From: JAPOKJ01 sp043767985
Lineage (GTDB): Bacteria > Pseudomonadota > Gammaproteobacteria > Burkholderiales > Burkholderiaceae_E
Length of the DNA stretch: 11,626 nucleotides
Assembly: GCA_043767985.1 (NCBI GenBank)
Contig: JAYVKZ010000087.1
Span: 1-11,626 of the forward strand
Direction: 5' to 3'
Notes under the pieces: generated by a model
The model's input: only the letters and a program-made list of their open reading frames with translations
What the model was told of the DNA's origin: nothing
The model's database searches: none
Program-made: the position numbers and the translations under genes
Shown: one piece after another, positions 1-5,781 of the stretch
How positions within the stretch are numbered: the first letter of the stretch is position 1
How the letters are laid out: every line of letters begins with the position of its first letter

Positions 1-1
1 C

Positions 2-973
2 CTTCAGGCCTTGGGTTTTCAGATTAGGCGATTTGCTGCGACTCTCCTGGCTCAAGGCGTCACTGCTAGACAAGCGTCATCTCTCATTAGTCATTTGAAC
101 GATTTGTTGACGCAGCGGGTCATCACCCTCTTGGCGTCGCAGTATCAAGTGGCGATGACGAATTTTTGCTGGATCGCCCTGGGCTCCGAAGGGCGAGGCG
201 AGCAAACGATTGCCACAGACCAAGACAACGCTATGGTGCTTGCAAACCACGTACCCGCCAGCGAGTTGGAGCATTACCGGCTTTTCGCGCTCGCGGTGAA
301 CCATGCGTTGGATGCCTGTGGATATCCTTTGTGCAGGGGAGGGATCATGGCGTCGAACGCGCAGTGGTGTCTACACGAGGCTCAATGGTTAGAAAAGTTC
401 TCGCATTGGGTGAATCTGGGTAGTCCGCAATATCTTTTAAACGCACACGTTTTTTTTGATTTGCGTGCGCTGGCTGGTGATTTCGGGATGGCAGATCGCT
501 TACGCGACTTCATTGTTGAAAAGGTGCCCACTAATGAACGTTTTGTGAAGCAGTTAGCCGCGACCGTATTAAGCCCTGTGCCGCCGATTAACTGGTTGGG
601 CGGGCTGGAAACCACTCAAATTGACGGTAAGCCCACCATCGATCTTAAGCTGCAAGGAACCGCCGTGAATGTTGCCGTGGCAAGAGTCTATGCCTTGGCT
701 CAGGGCCTTAGAACTTGCGGCACTGCAGAGCGCTTGGAAGAAGTGGGGCCGAGACTAGGTGTCAAGCTTGCGGAGTACTCCTCTTGGGTCACTGGATTCG
801 AGTTTTTGCAGATGTTGCGTTTGCGGGGGCAGCTCGAAACTGGCAAGGATTCCGATCATCCTAATCGGCTCGACGTCAGCGTTTTAAGTCAAATTGATAA
901 GAAGATACTCAAAATTTCATTAAGCCAAGCGCGCTCTCTGCAACAGCGCTTGGCGCTAGATTATGGGCGCTGA
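2..973 (+). CDS. DUF294-type nucleotidyltransferase protein, C-terminal part (5' end outside window)
   Basis: The reading frame is open from the first bases of the window, so the start lies upstream; a TTG at 11 is in frame but is not a convincing start. A GlnD/DUF294-like nucleotidyltransferase motif is visible at about 182-226: G-S-E-G-R-G-E-Q followed by D-Q-D-N. These are the GS, R/E and D-x-D residues that hold metal and nucleotide in this superfamily. It is followed by a C-x-G-G-I-M-A-S-N segment (about 323-355) and a C-terminal helical substrate-binding domain ending Q-Q-R-L-A-L-D-Y. In the family, cyclic-nucleotide-binding and/or CBS domains normally lie N-terminal to this; they would be outside the window. 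The substrate nucleotide and target are unknown. The next gene starts 2 bases after the TGA, so the two are probably co-translated. From memory, such genes often neighbour acetate/solute:Na symporters, which cannot be checked here. Confidence 0.88.
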   Translation, partial: LQALGFQIRRFAATLLAQGVTARQASSLISHLNDLLTQRVITLLASQYQVAMTNFCWIALGSEGRGEQTIATDQDNAMVLANHVPASELEHYRLFALAVNHALDACGYPLCRGGIMASNAQWCLHEAQWLEKFSHWVNLGSPQYLLNAHVFFDLRALAGDFGMADRLRDFIVEKVPTNERFVKQLAATVLSPVPPINWLGGLETTQIDGKPTIDLKLQGTAVNVAVARVYALAQGLRTCGTAERLEEVGPRLGVKLAEYSSWVTGFEFLQMLRLRGQLETGKDSDHPNRLDVSVLSQIDKKILKISLSQARSLQQRLALDYGR

Positions 974-975
974 CG

Positions 976-1578
976 GTGGAGCGTTGGGTTGTTCTGGACG
1001 TTGAAACGAGTGGCCTTGACGCCAGGGCTGATGATCTTCTGGCGATTGCGGCTATGGGATTGAGTGTCGACTGGCCTTCGCGAACCCTTCGCTTGAGTTT
1101 GCGCGACAGTTTCGAGGTTTTTTTGCGCCCAGACCGAACTTCTGATCGCGCTAATGTTTTGCTCCACGGTATCGGCCATGAGGTGCAACGTAGCGGGCTA
1201 GAACCATCATTGGCGCTTGATCGCTTCTTGGCCTTTGTCGGCGAGGCGCCATTGCTGGCTTTTCACGCGTCATTTGATCAGAAGGTTTTGGAGCGAGCTT
1301 TTAAGACCCATAAGCATTTGACTCTGTCTAATCCTTGGGTGGATATTGAGCATCTCTGCTTGGTGAGTGAACAGGGTGTTTTCGCAAAATCACTTGACGA
1401 GTGGATGCTGGCCTTAGGTGTGCAATGTCTCGCACGCCATCGTGCGGCCGCCGACACATTGGCTGAATGCGAACTGGTGATGCGCATTTGGCCAGCACTT
1501 AGCCAGCATTGCCGAAGTTGGTCCGATGTCAAAAGCCTTGCCAAGAATCGTCGCTGGCTAGGCGGAGTACTGCACTAG
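976..1578 (+). CDS. DnaQ-like DEDDh 3'-5' exonuclease
   Basis: This is a 200-residue protein of the DnaQ/RNase T superfamily that would remove nucleotides from 3' ends using two metal ions. The five expected catalytic residues are visible: Exo I D8-x-E10 in L-D-V-E-T-S-G-L, Exo II D101 in F-H-A-S-F-D, and Exo III H155 and D160 in H-R-A-A-A-D. The protein is essentially one exonuclease domain with no polymerase or helicase region, so it resembles stand-alone epsilon-like exonucleases rather than PolC. The start is GTG at 976, two bases after the preceding TGA. No Shine-Dalgarno is obvious, so translation is probably coupled to the nucleotidyltransferase gene. Whether it acts on DNA or RNA cannot be told from the sequence. 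It might process a product of the upstream enzyme, but that is only inferred from the pairing. Confidence 0.87.
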   Translation: MERWVVLDVETSGLDARADDLLAIAAMGLSVDWPSRTLRLSLRDSFEVFLRPDRTSDRANVLLHGIGHEVQRSGLEPSLALDRFLAFVGEAPLLAFHASFDQKVLERAFKTHKHLTLSNPWVDIEHLCLVSEQGVFAKSLDEWMLALGVQCLARHRAAADTLAECELVMRIWPALSQHCRSWSDVKSLAKNRRWLGGVLH

Positions 1579-1645
1579 CTGATGGCTTGACCAAGACTCT
1601 TCGAATTTAGAGGGCGCAGCTAAGAATTTTGGAAATCGAAAAACA

Positions 1646-1659
1646 TTGATCTTTCGCAA
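1646..1659. promoter_or_regulatory. FNR/FixK-like site upstream of the universal stress gene
   Basis: TTGATCTTTCGCAA has one perfect FNR half-site (TTGAT) and a CGCAA right half at the correct 4-base spacing. It fits the relaxed TTG(A/C)-N6-(T/G)CAA pattern of FixK-type regulators but only partly fits strict FNR (TTGAT-N4-ATCAA). The centre lies about 80 bases before the ATG at 1733. A class II site centred at -41.5 would put the transcription start near 1694, with CAATAT at 1682-1687 as a poor -10. Universal stress genes are often activated by FNR/ANR at low oxygen. The rest of the 154-base gap (1579-1732) shows no gene. Confidence 0.4.
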
Positions 1660-1732
1660 ATCTTTGGTGTTCCGTTGCCATCAATATTGTCGTTATGCAA
1701 CGCAATCGCACTCAAACTGAAAAGGGCTCGAT

Positions 1733-2590
1733 ATGAATCATTTAGGAAAGATACTAGTTCATCTTGACGATAGTCACGACGGCGACCTTAGACTAAAAGT
1801 TGCTCGGCAGATTGTCGAAATGCGGACACAGTTGGGAGGTGCGACCTGCGAGATTGAAGCCGTCTATGTGACGACGCCAGGGTATTTGACGGCCTCAATG
1901 GGGTATTCAGAATATTCGGCAGGTACTGTGGCGATTCTGCTGGAAGCTGACGAAAAGCGCCGCGAACAAGCCAAAAATCGCTTTGATGAGTGGTCTTCAG
2001 TTCCTGGGCCAAAGGTCTCATGGCATTCGGATATCATCGACTTTCCAGGCATCAGTCTTTTGAGGCATGCTTGGCTAGCGGATCTCATCGTGTTCGGGCA
2101 GAACAATCCCTCCGATCCCGGGATGAGCACCATTCCACGGAACTTGATTGCCAATTTGATCATCGACAGCGGTAAGCCAGGCCTGATCGTCCCCTACATT
2201 GGCAGTATGAAATCAACTCTGCAAAATGTCATGATTGCCTGGAAGCCGACTCGAGAGGCAGCCCATGCATTGTCCGCTTCAATTCCATTGTTACAAACCG
2301 CTAAAACACTGCATCTTGTGGCCGACGTAGCTGCGACGGATGTTGAGGAGTTCAAACGACACTTTGAGACTTATCTTAGATCGAATGGTGTATCACTCAA
2401 GCCTAGCTTTCATAGTAGTTTCGGAGCAGATTCAGGTGGCGAAGGACTACTTTCAATGGCCTCCGACGTAGGCGCGGACTTGCTTGTGATGGGGTGTTAT
2501 GGGCATAGCCGAGCGCGGGAATTTGTGCTGGGCGGTGCGTCGCGAACCATCCTGCAATCCATGACCTTACCAGTATTTATGGCGCACTAA
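1733..2590 (+). CDS. Universal stress protein, two tandem UspA domains
   Basis: This 285-residue protein has two Usp folds in tandem, as in UspE-type proteins. The first covers about residues 4-155 (begins K-I-L-V-H-L-D-D, ends G-L-I-V-P-Y) and the second about 162-285. The second domain has the ATP-binding signature G-x2-G-x9-G-(x)-S at G254, G257 and G267 (G-C-Y-G-H-S ... L-G-G-A-S), ending T-L-P-V-F-M-A-H. The first half lacks a clear copy of this motif, so probably only the C-terminal domain binds nucleotide. Such cytoplasmic proteins accumulate under oxygen limitation, starvation or membrane stress; their biochemical action is usually unknown. The ATG at 1733 is supported by AAAGGG at 1721-1726. 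The FNR/FixK-like site at 1646-1659 suggests oxygen-responsive control. The CBS-domain gene follows after 156 bases. Confidence 0.9.
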   Translation: MNHLGKILVHLDDSHDGDLRLKVARQIVEMRTQLGGATCEIEAVYVTTPGYLTASMGYSEYSAGTVAILLEADEKRREQAKNRFDEWSSVPGPKVSWHSDIIDFPGISLLRHAWLADLIVFGQNNPSDPGMSTIPRNLIANLIIDSGKPGLIVPYIGSMKSTLQNVMIAWKPTREAAHALSASIPLLQTAKTLHLVADVAATDVEEFKRHFETYLRSNGVSLKPSFHSSFGADSGGEGLLSMASDVGADLLVMGCYGHSRAREFVLGGASRTILQSMTLPVFMAH

Positions 2591-2659
2591 AGGTCGGAAA
2601 ACGGATGCAATAAAAGCCACGCCCGACTTTTAAGAGCGATGTCACCACAGGGGATTTTT

Positions 2660-2704
2660 ATGTTCTACACACATGCTTTCGCGAATCTTGCACGAGCTAT
2701 TTAA
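2660..2704 (+). CDS. Possible 14-codon leader ORF before the CBS gene
   Basis: ATG at 2660 is preceded by a strong Shine-Dalgarno-like CAGGGGA (2648-2654) with good spacing, and the frame runs 14 codons (MFYTHAFANLARAI) to TAA at 2702-2704. It ends 42 bases before the CBS gene. The peptide has no recognisable motif and no run of one amino acid that would suggest classical attenuation. The ribosome-binding site is better than those of several full genes here, which is the only reason to list it. It could equally be chance in a 156-base gap. Confidence 0.25.
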   Translation: MFYTHAFANLARAI

Positions 2705-2746
2705 AGTCTGGTTTAAACCCGTCAACCACCTGCTTGGAGTCGGTTA

Positions 2747-3184
2747 ATGAACTTTGCTCCCTACTGTGTTGAAGATCTAGGTACATTGGAACTAGCGATC
2801 GTTTCGCCAGAAACGACACTTATCGACTGCGCAAAAAAAATGCATGATCTCCGAGTGAGCAGTTTGATCGTCGCCTCAACTAGCGATGGATCTGCTGGAC
2901 CCTGGTTGCCGCAGGGAATATTAACGGATCGCGACATTGTGTTGGAAGCGGTGGCTTTTTCCTTAGATCCAGGAGTGATCACAGCGGGAGATATCATGAC
3001 TTGCCCGCTGGTCACGGCGAGACTCGATGAAGCCTTGCAAGTGGTGCATGAGCGCATGCAGTTCAGCGAGATAACCAGCATTGTGATTGTAGATGCCCAA
3101 GGTGCCTTGGTGGGAATGTTGGAGGCCGACAGGGTGTCGAGCGTTTTACGTGCGCGCGGCTCAGGTACTGGGCCCCAAGCATGA
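2747..3184 (+). CDS. Protein with two CBS domains
   Basis: This 145-residue protein consists almost only of a CBS pair (Bateman module). CBS1 spans about residues 12-72, with S-S-L-I-V-A followed by G-I-L-T-D-R-D-I-V. CBS2 spans about 80-137, with D-I-M-T-C-P-L-V-T and S-I-V-I-V-D-A-Q-G-A-L-V-G-M-L. Such modules bind adenosine nucleotides and act as energy sensors for partner proteins; no catalytic domain is attached here. Residues 47-57 form a loop inserted before the G-I-L-T strand. The ATG at 2747 has GGAG at 2736-2739. The stop TGA overlaps an ATG at 3181 (ATGA), which appears to have been the start of the J-domain gene, so the two were probably once translationally coupled. The partner and the ligand are unknown. 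Confidence 0.87.
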   Translation: MNFAPYCVEDLGTLELAIVSPETTLIDCAKKMHDLRVSSLIVASTSDGSAGPWLPQGILTDRDIVLEAVAFSLDPGVITAGDIMTCPLVTARLDEALQVVHERMQFSEITSIVIVDAQGALVGMLEADRVSSVLRARGSGTGPQA

Positions 3185-3530
3185 AATTTCGGACTACTAT
3201 AAAACCCATGGTGTAGAACGTGACGCGAGCGTGGAGAACATCAAGAAAGCCTTCCGACGGCTGGTTAGAAAGCATCATCCCGACTTGCATAAATCTCCCG
3301 ATGTTCAAGTGAAGATACAGGAGATTAATGAGGCGAATGACGCTCTTAGCGATAAGGAGAAGCGCCTAGCTTATGACTCAATGGCGCGACGACAGGCGAC
3401 AGGACAAGAGTTTTCGACCCCGCCTGGCTGGGCTGACGGTTTTGAGTTTAGTGACCGCACCCCGATGAAGGGGGAAGAGAGCATCATCAGCATTACAGCC
3501 ACACCTTCCAGCCGACTCTCGAGCAGGTAA
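3181..3530 (+). pseudogene. CbpA/DnaJ-like J-domain gene, frame-disrupted and truncated
   Basis: A clear J domain is encoded from about 3192. It begins D-Y-Y-K-T-H-G-V-E-R-D-A-S, has the HPD motif at about 3276-3284 (K-H-H-P-D-L), then I-N-E-A-N-D-A-L-S-D and a CbpA-like linker with G-Q-E-F and P-P-G-W-A-D-G-F-E-F. J domains stimulate the ATPase of DnaK. The natural start would be the ATG at 3181 inside the ATGA overlap, but it is one base out of frame: ATG AAA TTT CGG leads to a stop after 11 codons. One extra T in the TTT run would give M-K-F-S-D-Y-Y-K-T, an ordinary J-protein start. The J frame stays open upstream to an ATG at 3093, but that stretch overlaps the CBS gene, has no Shine-Dalgarno and encodes nothing family-like. 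The protein also stops about 20 residues after the linker, so both substrate-binding domains of CbpA (about 300 residues in full) are missing. Decay is the simplest reading; a sequencing error in the T run is possible for the first lesion. Confidence 0.6.
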
Positions 3531-3665
3531 AACAATGCGCTTGCGAGGGGGAGGTCAGCCGCAGATGTTTAATCGGGTTTTATACTTCAGTGTGAAATTG
3601 ATCGTCTTCGCGCTCGGTTACGGCGATCGGGAAAGACAAGTGGCTAGTTACTGTCTGATTATGCC

Positions 3666-4868
3666 TTAGCCAGCACGTGCGAGAAAGGAGTCAATAATCT
3701 GGTGGGTTCTCTCAAAGGCAGTTTCGTTGGCAAGTGGGAGGTGGTTCTCAGTGTCCATAAGATGCACTTCCACCTGCCTGATACGGGAGGCGACAAAGTG
3801 CATCTCCTCAGTGAGCCAGCCCTTGTCTCGAGAGCTTTGTAGAACCAGCGTGGGACAGTGCACGTTGGGAAGGTCCGGTGAGGCGTCGTAAAGCGACATC
3901 GCGGTATGCAATCGGACTGCGTCCATCGGCGTCGCGGATACGCGTTGCAAATGGTTGAATGAACGCATTTGCTCAGCGTTGGCACCAGGAAATAAGGTTG
4001 ACGTGAAGATTTGTCGGTAGGCATCTGACTCGACTCCCCATCCCCGAAAGATAAGTTCATTAAGGGCGCTGAATTCCTGCGTTGACATCGATTGCTGGGC
4101 GCATGCTCGTATGCCTCGCGCACCGCTCCCGACCAAGACCAAGTGTGTCACACTTTCCGGGTAACATGCGGCAAATTTAATGGCAATAGGCCCGCCGCCG
4201 ATAGAGCCTCTGATAGCAAACCGAGTTAAGCCAGCGGCGTCGACCACTGCCTTCATATCACTCACCTGTTGATCCAAATTGTCGATAGCCACCCCGCGTT
4301 GAGAGAGTCCCGTACCGCGGTAATCAAAGCGTACAAAAGTGTGGTGCAATCCGGCACGCCGTTGCCATGCACCGATGGCAAGGCTTCTCCAGTCCCAATC
4401 AAGATGGGTCATCCATACTGGCGCTCGAACCAAGGGGGGGCCGTTTCCGCTTACGCCGTAGGCCAGTTGCACGCCATCCTCCGCAGTTGTAAAGCCAATC
4501 TTTTGATCGAACTTTTCACCAATGAACGGATACTCATCGTGCTGAAGAGGGTCAGTCGCGGTGAGCAGTCGATAACCAATGCCGCTCTCAGTGCGAAGCA
4601 CATTGTGCTCTGGATCTCCTATAGCCTTGCGGATCTCATGGGCACAGCGGACAAGACTATCCTCAGTGACAAATCTGCCGCTCCAAACACTTTCTAGGAT
4701 TTTGTCTTTGCCGACTATCTGATTGGCATGATTAACCAAGAGCTCCAAGACGGCCGCCGTCTTGGGTCTAAGATCCAAGAGGCCGCCACTTCGATCCATC
4801 AATACCCGGTGAACCAGATCGTAAACGGCGGATCCCAAAATCATCGTGTTTTTCGGGGTGGAAGACAT
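3666..4868 (-). CDS. Winged-helix DNA-binding / alpha-beta hydrolase fusion protein
   Basis: This is a 400-residue single-chain fusion. Residues about 8-103 form an OmpR/CadC-type winged helix (R-P-K-T-A-A-V-L-E-L-L, recognition region T-E-D-S-L-V-R-C-A-H-E-I-R-K-A-I-G-D, wing G-I-G-Y-R-L-L). Residues about 120-398 form an alpha/beta hydrolase, with F-D-Y-R-G-T-G-L-S before the elbow, D348 (S-S-R-D-K-G-W) and H376 (T-E-N-H-L-P-L) as expected acid and histidine. The elbow reads A-I-R-G-S-I-G-G-G-P (218-227). In relatives it is G-x-S-x-G-G-P, so an ungapped alignment puts Ile223 at the serine position and Ser222 one place early, without the first glycine in the second reading. The hydrolase part may therefore sense a ligand rather than cleave one. 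No membrane helix is seen, so it is probably a cytoplasmic one-component regulator. The ATG at 4868 has AAAGGTG about 13 bases upstream, rather far. Its targets may include the metallopeptidase gene, by proximity only. Confidence 0.85.
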   Translation of the reverse strand: MSSTPKNTMILGSAVYDLVHRVLMDRSGGLLDLRPKTAAVLELLVNHANQIVGKDKILESVWSGRFVTEDSLVRCAHEIRKAIGDPEHNVLRTESGIGYRLLTATDPLQHDEYPFIGEKFDQKIGFTTAEDGVQLAYGVSGNGPPLVRAPVWMTHLDWDWRSLAIGAWQRRAGLHHTFVRFDYRGTGLSQRGVAIDNLDQQVSDMKAVVDAAGLTRFAIRGSIGGGPIAIKFAACYPESVTHLVLVGSGARGIRACAQQSMSTQEFSALNELIFRGWGVESDAYRQIFTSTLFPGANAEQMRSFNHLQRVSATPMDAVRLHTAMSLYDASPDLPNVHCPTLVLQSSRDKGWLTEEMHFVASRIRQVEVHLMDTENHLPLANETAFERTHQIIDSFLARAG

Positions 4869-4906
4869 GCTTCACATTGTGCACCTTTAATAGCCTAATT
4901 ACATCC

Positions 4907-4930
4907 CCCGCTTCGGGAATCATCATGATT
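4907..4930. promoter_or_regulatory. Two adjacent small palindromes in front of the hydrolase-fusion gene
   Basis: CCCG-CTT-CGGG (4907-4917) is directly followed by the perfect palindrome AATCAT-C-ATGATT (4918-4930). They lie 39-62 bases upstream of the start at 4868 and 9 bases beyond the metallopeptidase stop. On the minus strand no U-run follows, so they do not look like an intrinsic terminator in that direction. They could be an operator for the winged-helix regulator itself. Function is inferred from position only. Confidence 0.35.
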
Positions 4931-4938
4931 TTTTCTCG

Positions 4939-5409
4939 TCAACAGCGGCTCACCAGCGGTATCCAAAACTCGCGACTTTTGATGGGGTCGATGGCGCCCA
5001 CGCTCCGAAGGTAGCGGCCACCCAATTGATAGGCCGCGATCTCACCCTGAGCAGGGCAAATGAAGCGCTCGTATTCTCCGCTCGACCACTGAACGTAATG
5101 CACCAGTTCATGTAGTAAGCGTTCCTGGAAGATTGGGTTCTGCCTGGGATCTGAATAGTTTGCTGCGCCGGGTACGCTTTCCGGGGCAATCATGTAAACC
5201 GTGCCCGCATCGGGTCCGAGCCGACGAAAATAGCCCTGAACTCGCGCGTCGACCTTAATGGCGCCCGGCGACCGACCAGACTCGCGGTAGTACATGCTTG
5301 TCATTTCTTCGGGCGACATCAACACAATCGGCGGAGGTTTAAGTGTGCTGACATCGAATGTTGAGTTAGCGGCTAACCACAGGAGTAAAGATGTAACGAG
5401 CTGTTCCAT
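4939..5409 (-). CDS. Small exported HExxH zinc metallopeptidase-like protein
   Basis: The 156-residue protein begins with a short hydrophobic stretch (residues 4-15, L-V-T-S-L-L-L-W-L-A-A-N) that looks like a signal peptide or anchor, though it lacks the usual basic N-terminus. The core has H100-E-L-V-H104-Y-V-Q, a zinc-binding HExxH helix. E123 in Q-G-E-I-A-A-Y-Q-L-G is positioned as a plausible third ligand 19 residues later, as in gluzincins. Cys118 and Cys156 could form a disulfide in the periplasm. The size and pattern recall DUF6647-type hypothetical proteins, from memory; no substrate is known. The ATG at 5409 is well supported by GGAG at 7-base spacing. The upstream region carries phased GAAA/TTTT repeats. 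The downstream neighbour on the same strand is the winged-helix/hydrolase fusion, 70 bases away, possibly co-transcribed. Confidence 0.75.
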   Translation of the reverse strand: MEQLVTSLLLWLAANSTFDVSTLKPPPIVLMSPEEMTSMYYRESGRSPGAIKVDARVQGYFRRLGPDAGTVYMIAPESVPGAANYSDPRQNPIFQERLLHELVHYVQWSSGEYERFICPAQGEIAAYQLGGRYLRSVGAIDPIKSREFWIPLVSRC

Positions 5410-5468
5410 AAGAAATCTCCGACCTTGACGTTCGAATTTCTATGATCGTCATTTGATTTCTTAAAGTC

Positions 5469-5527
5469 CTGAAATTTCCCGAAGTTTTTCTGAAAGTTTT
5501 TTGAAAGTTTTCTGAAAAATCCGAAAG
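5469..5527. repeat. Five to six 10-11 bp phased GAAA/TTTT units (likely bent DNA)
   Basis: GAA triplets begin at 5471, 5481, 5492, 5503, 5514 and 5523, that is steps of 10, 11, 11, 11 and 9 bases, each followed by a T-run in the first four units. The best units are CTGAAAGTTTT (5490-5500) and TTGAAAGTTTT (5501-5511). The step is one DNA helical turn and is not a multiple of three, so it is not a protein repeat. A- and T-tracts in helical phase are known to curve DNA. The block lies 60-118 bases upstream of the metallopeptidase ATG, where curvature or an UP-like element, or cooperative protein binding, could act. Confidence 0.65.
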
Positions 5528-5738
5528 CCGAACAGATGTTTGAAAGGTACGCGGTGATCTAGGCTTGGGCTGGGTTTCGCGCATGATCGGGTTTGACAGA
5601 TATCGTGAAGCTATGGTTTGATCACGCCTTGCCCAGCCCGCTCCGGCAAAGACTGGAAGTGCCACCAATTGATCGTCGATAAAGATGATCAAGCCGTTAA
5701 AGCGCCATCCCTCAGACTCTGTTTCTCGTCTGATGATT

Positions 5739-5752
5739 TTGATTTATCGCAA
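5739..5752. promoter_or_regulatory. Second FNR/FixK-like site (TTGAT-N4-CGCAA)
   Basis: TTGATTTATCGCAA has the same halves as the site at 1646-1659 (TTGAT and CGCAA, 4-base gap). It lies 30 bases past the PLD gene stop and about 335 bases upstream of the metallopeptidase start, so it is not at a usual distance from a recognised gene. It could drive an unseen transcript leftward or be chance in an AT-rich stretch. Confidence 0.25.
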
Positions 5753-5781
5753 AGTTTGTTCGATGGTTTCGGCCCGTAGTT

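Larger units (their letters stand above)
5410..5781. other. Gene-poor stretch between the PLD and metallopeptidase genes
   Basis: In 372 bases no convincing gene is seen. A minus-strand frame opening at a TTG at 5692 (108 codons) runs across the repeat zone into the metallopeptidase start. It resembles no family I know and its later part is forced by the repeats, so it is left out as a gene. Contents: the phased repeat (5469-5527), an FNR/FixK-like site (5739-5752), an 8-base inverted repeat GGGCTGGG (5567-5574) / CCCAGCCC (5632-5639), and a 6-base hairpin TCAGAC/GTCTGA (5712-5717, 5728-5733). None is a clear terminator for the PLD gene. Confidence 0.6.

Noticed and set aside
2589..2631. Possible terminator after the universal stress gene (AAAGGTCGG / CCGACTTTT)
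   Set aside because: The stem has a G-T pair and the loop is more than 20 bases, with only four T residues after it. Too weak to list as a terminator.
2712..2725. TTTAAACCCGTCAA as an FNR site before the CBS gene
   Set aside because: The left half is poor, and the site is about 22 bases from the start codon, too close for an activator site.
3634..3656. AGACA/TGTCT hairpin between the convergent J-domain and hydrolase genes
   Set aside because: The stem has only five pairs, and no T-run follows on either strand, so a two-way terminator is not supported.
4269..4697. 142-codon plus-strand frame
   Set aside because: It is antisense to the winged-helix/hydrolase fusion, whose domains are clear. 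No recognisable protein and no promoter or Shine-Dalgarno stands out.
5366..5692. 108-codon minus-strand frame from a TTG
   Set aside because: It runs through the phased repeats and overlaps the start of the metallopeptidase gene, which has a good Shine-Dalgarno. No family resemblance was seen.
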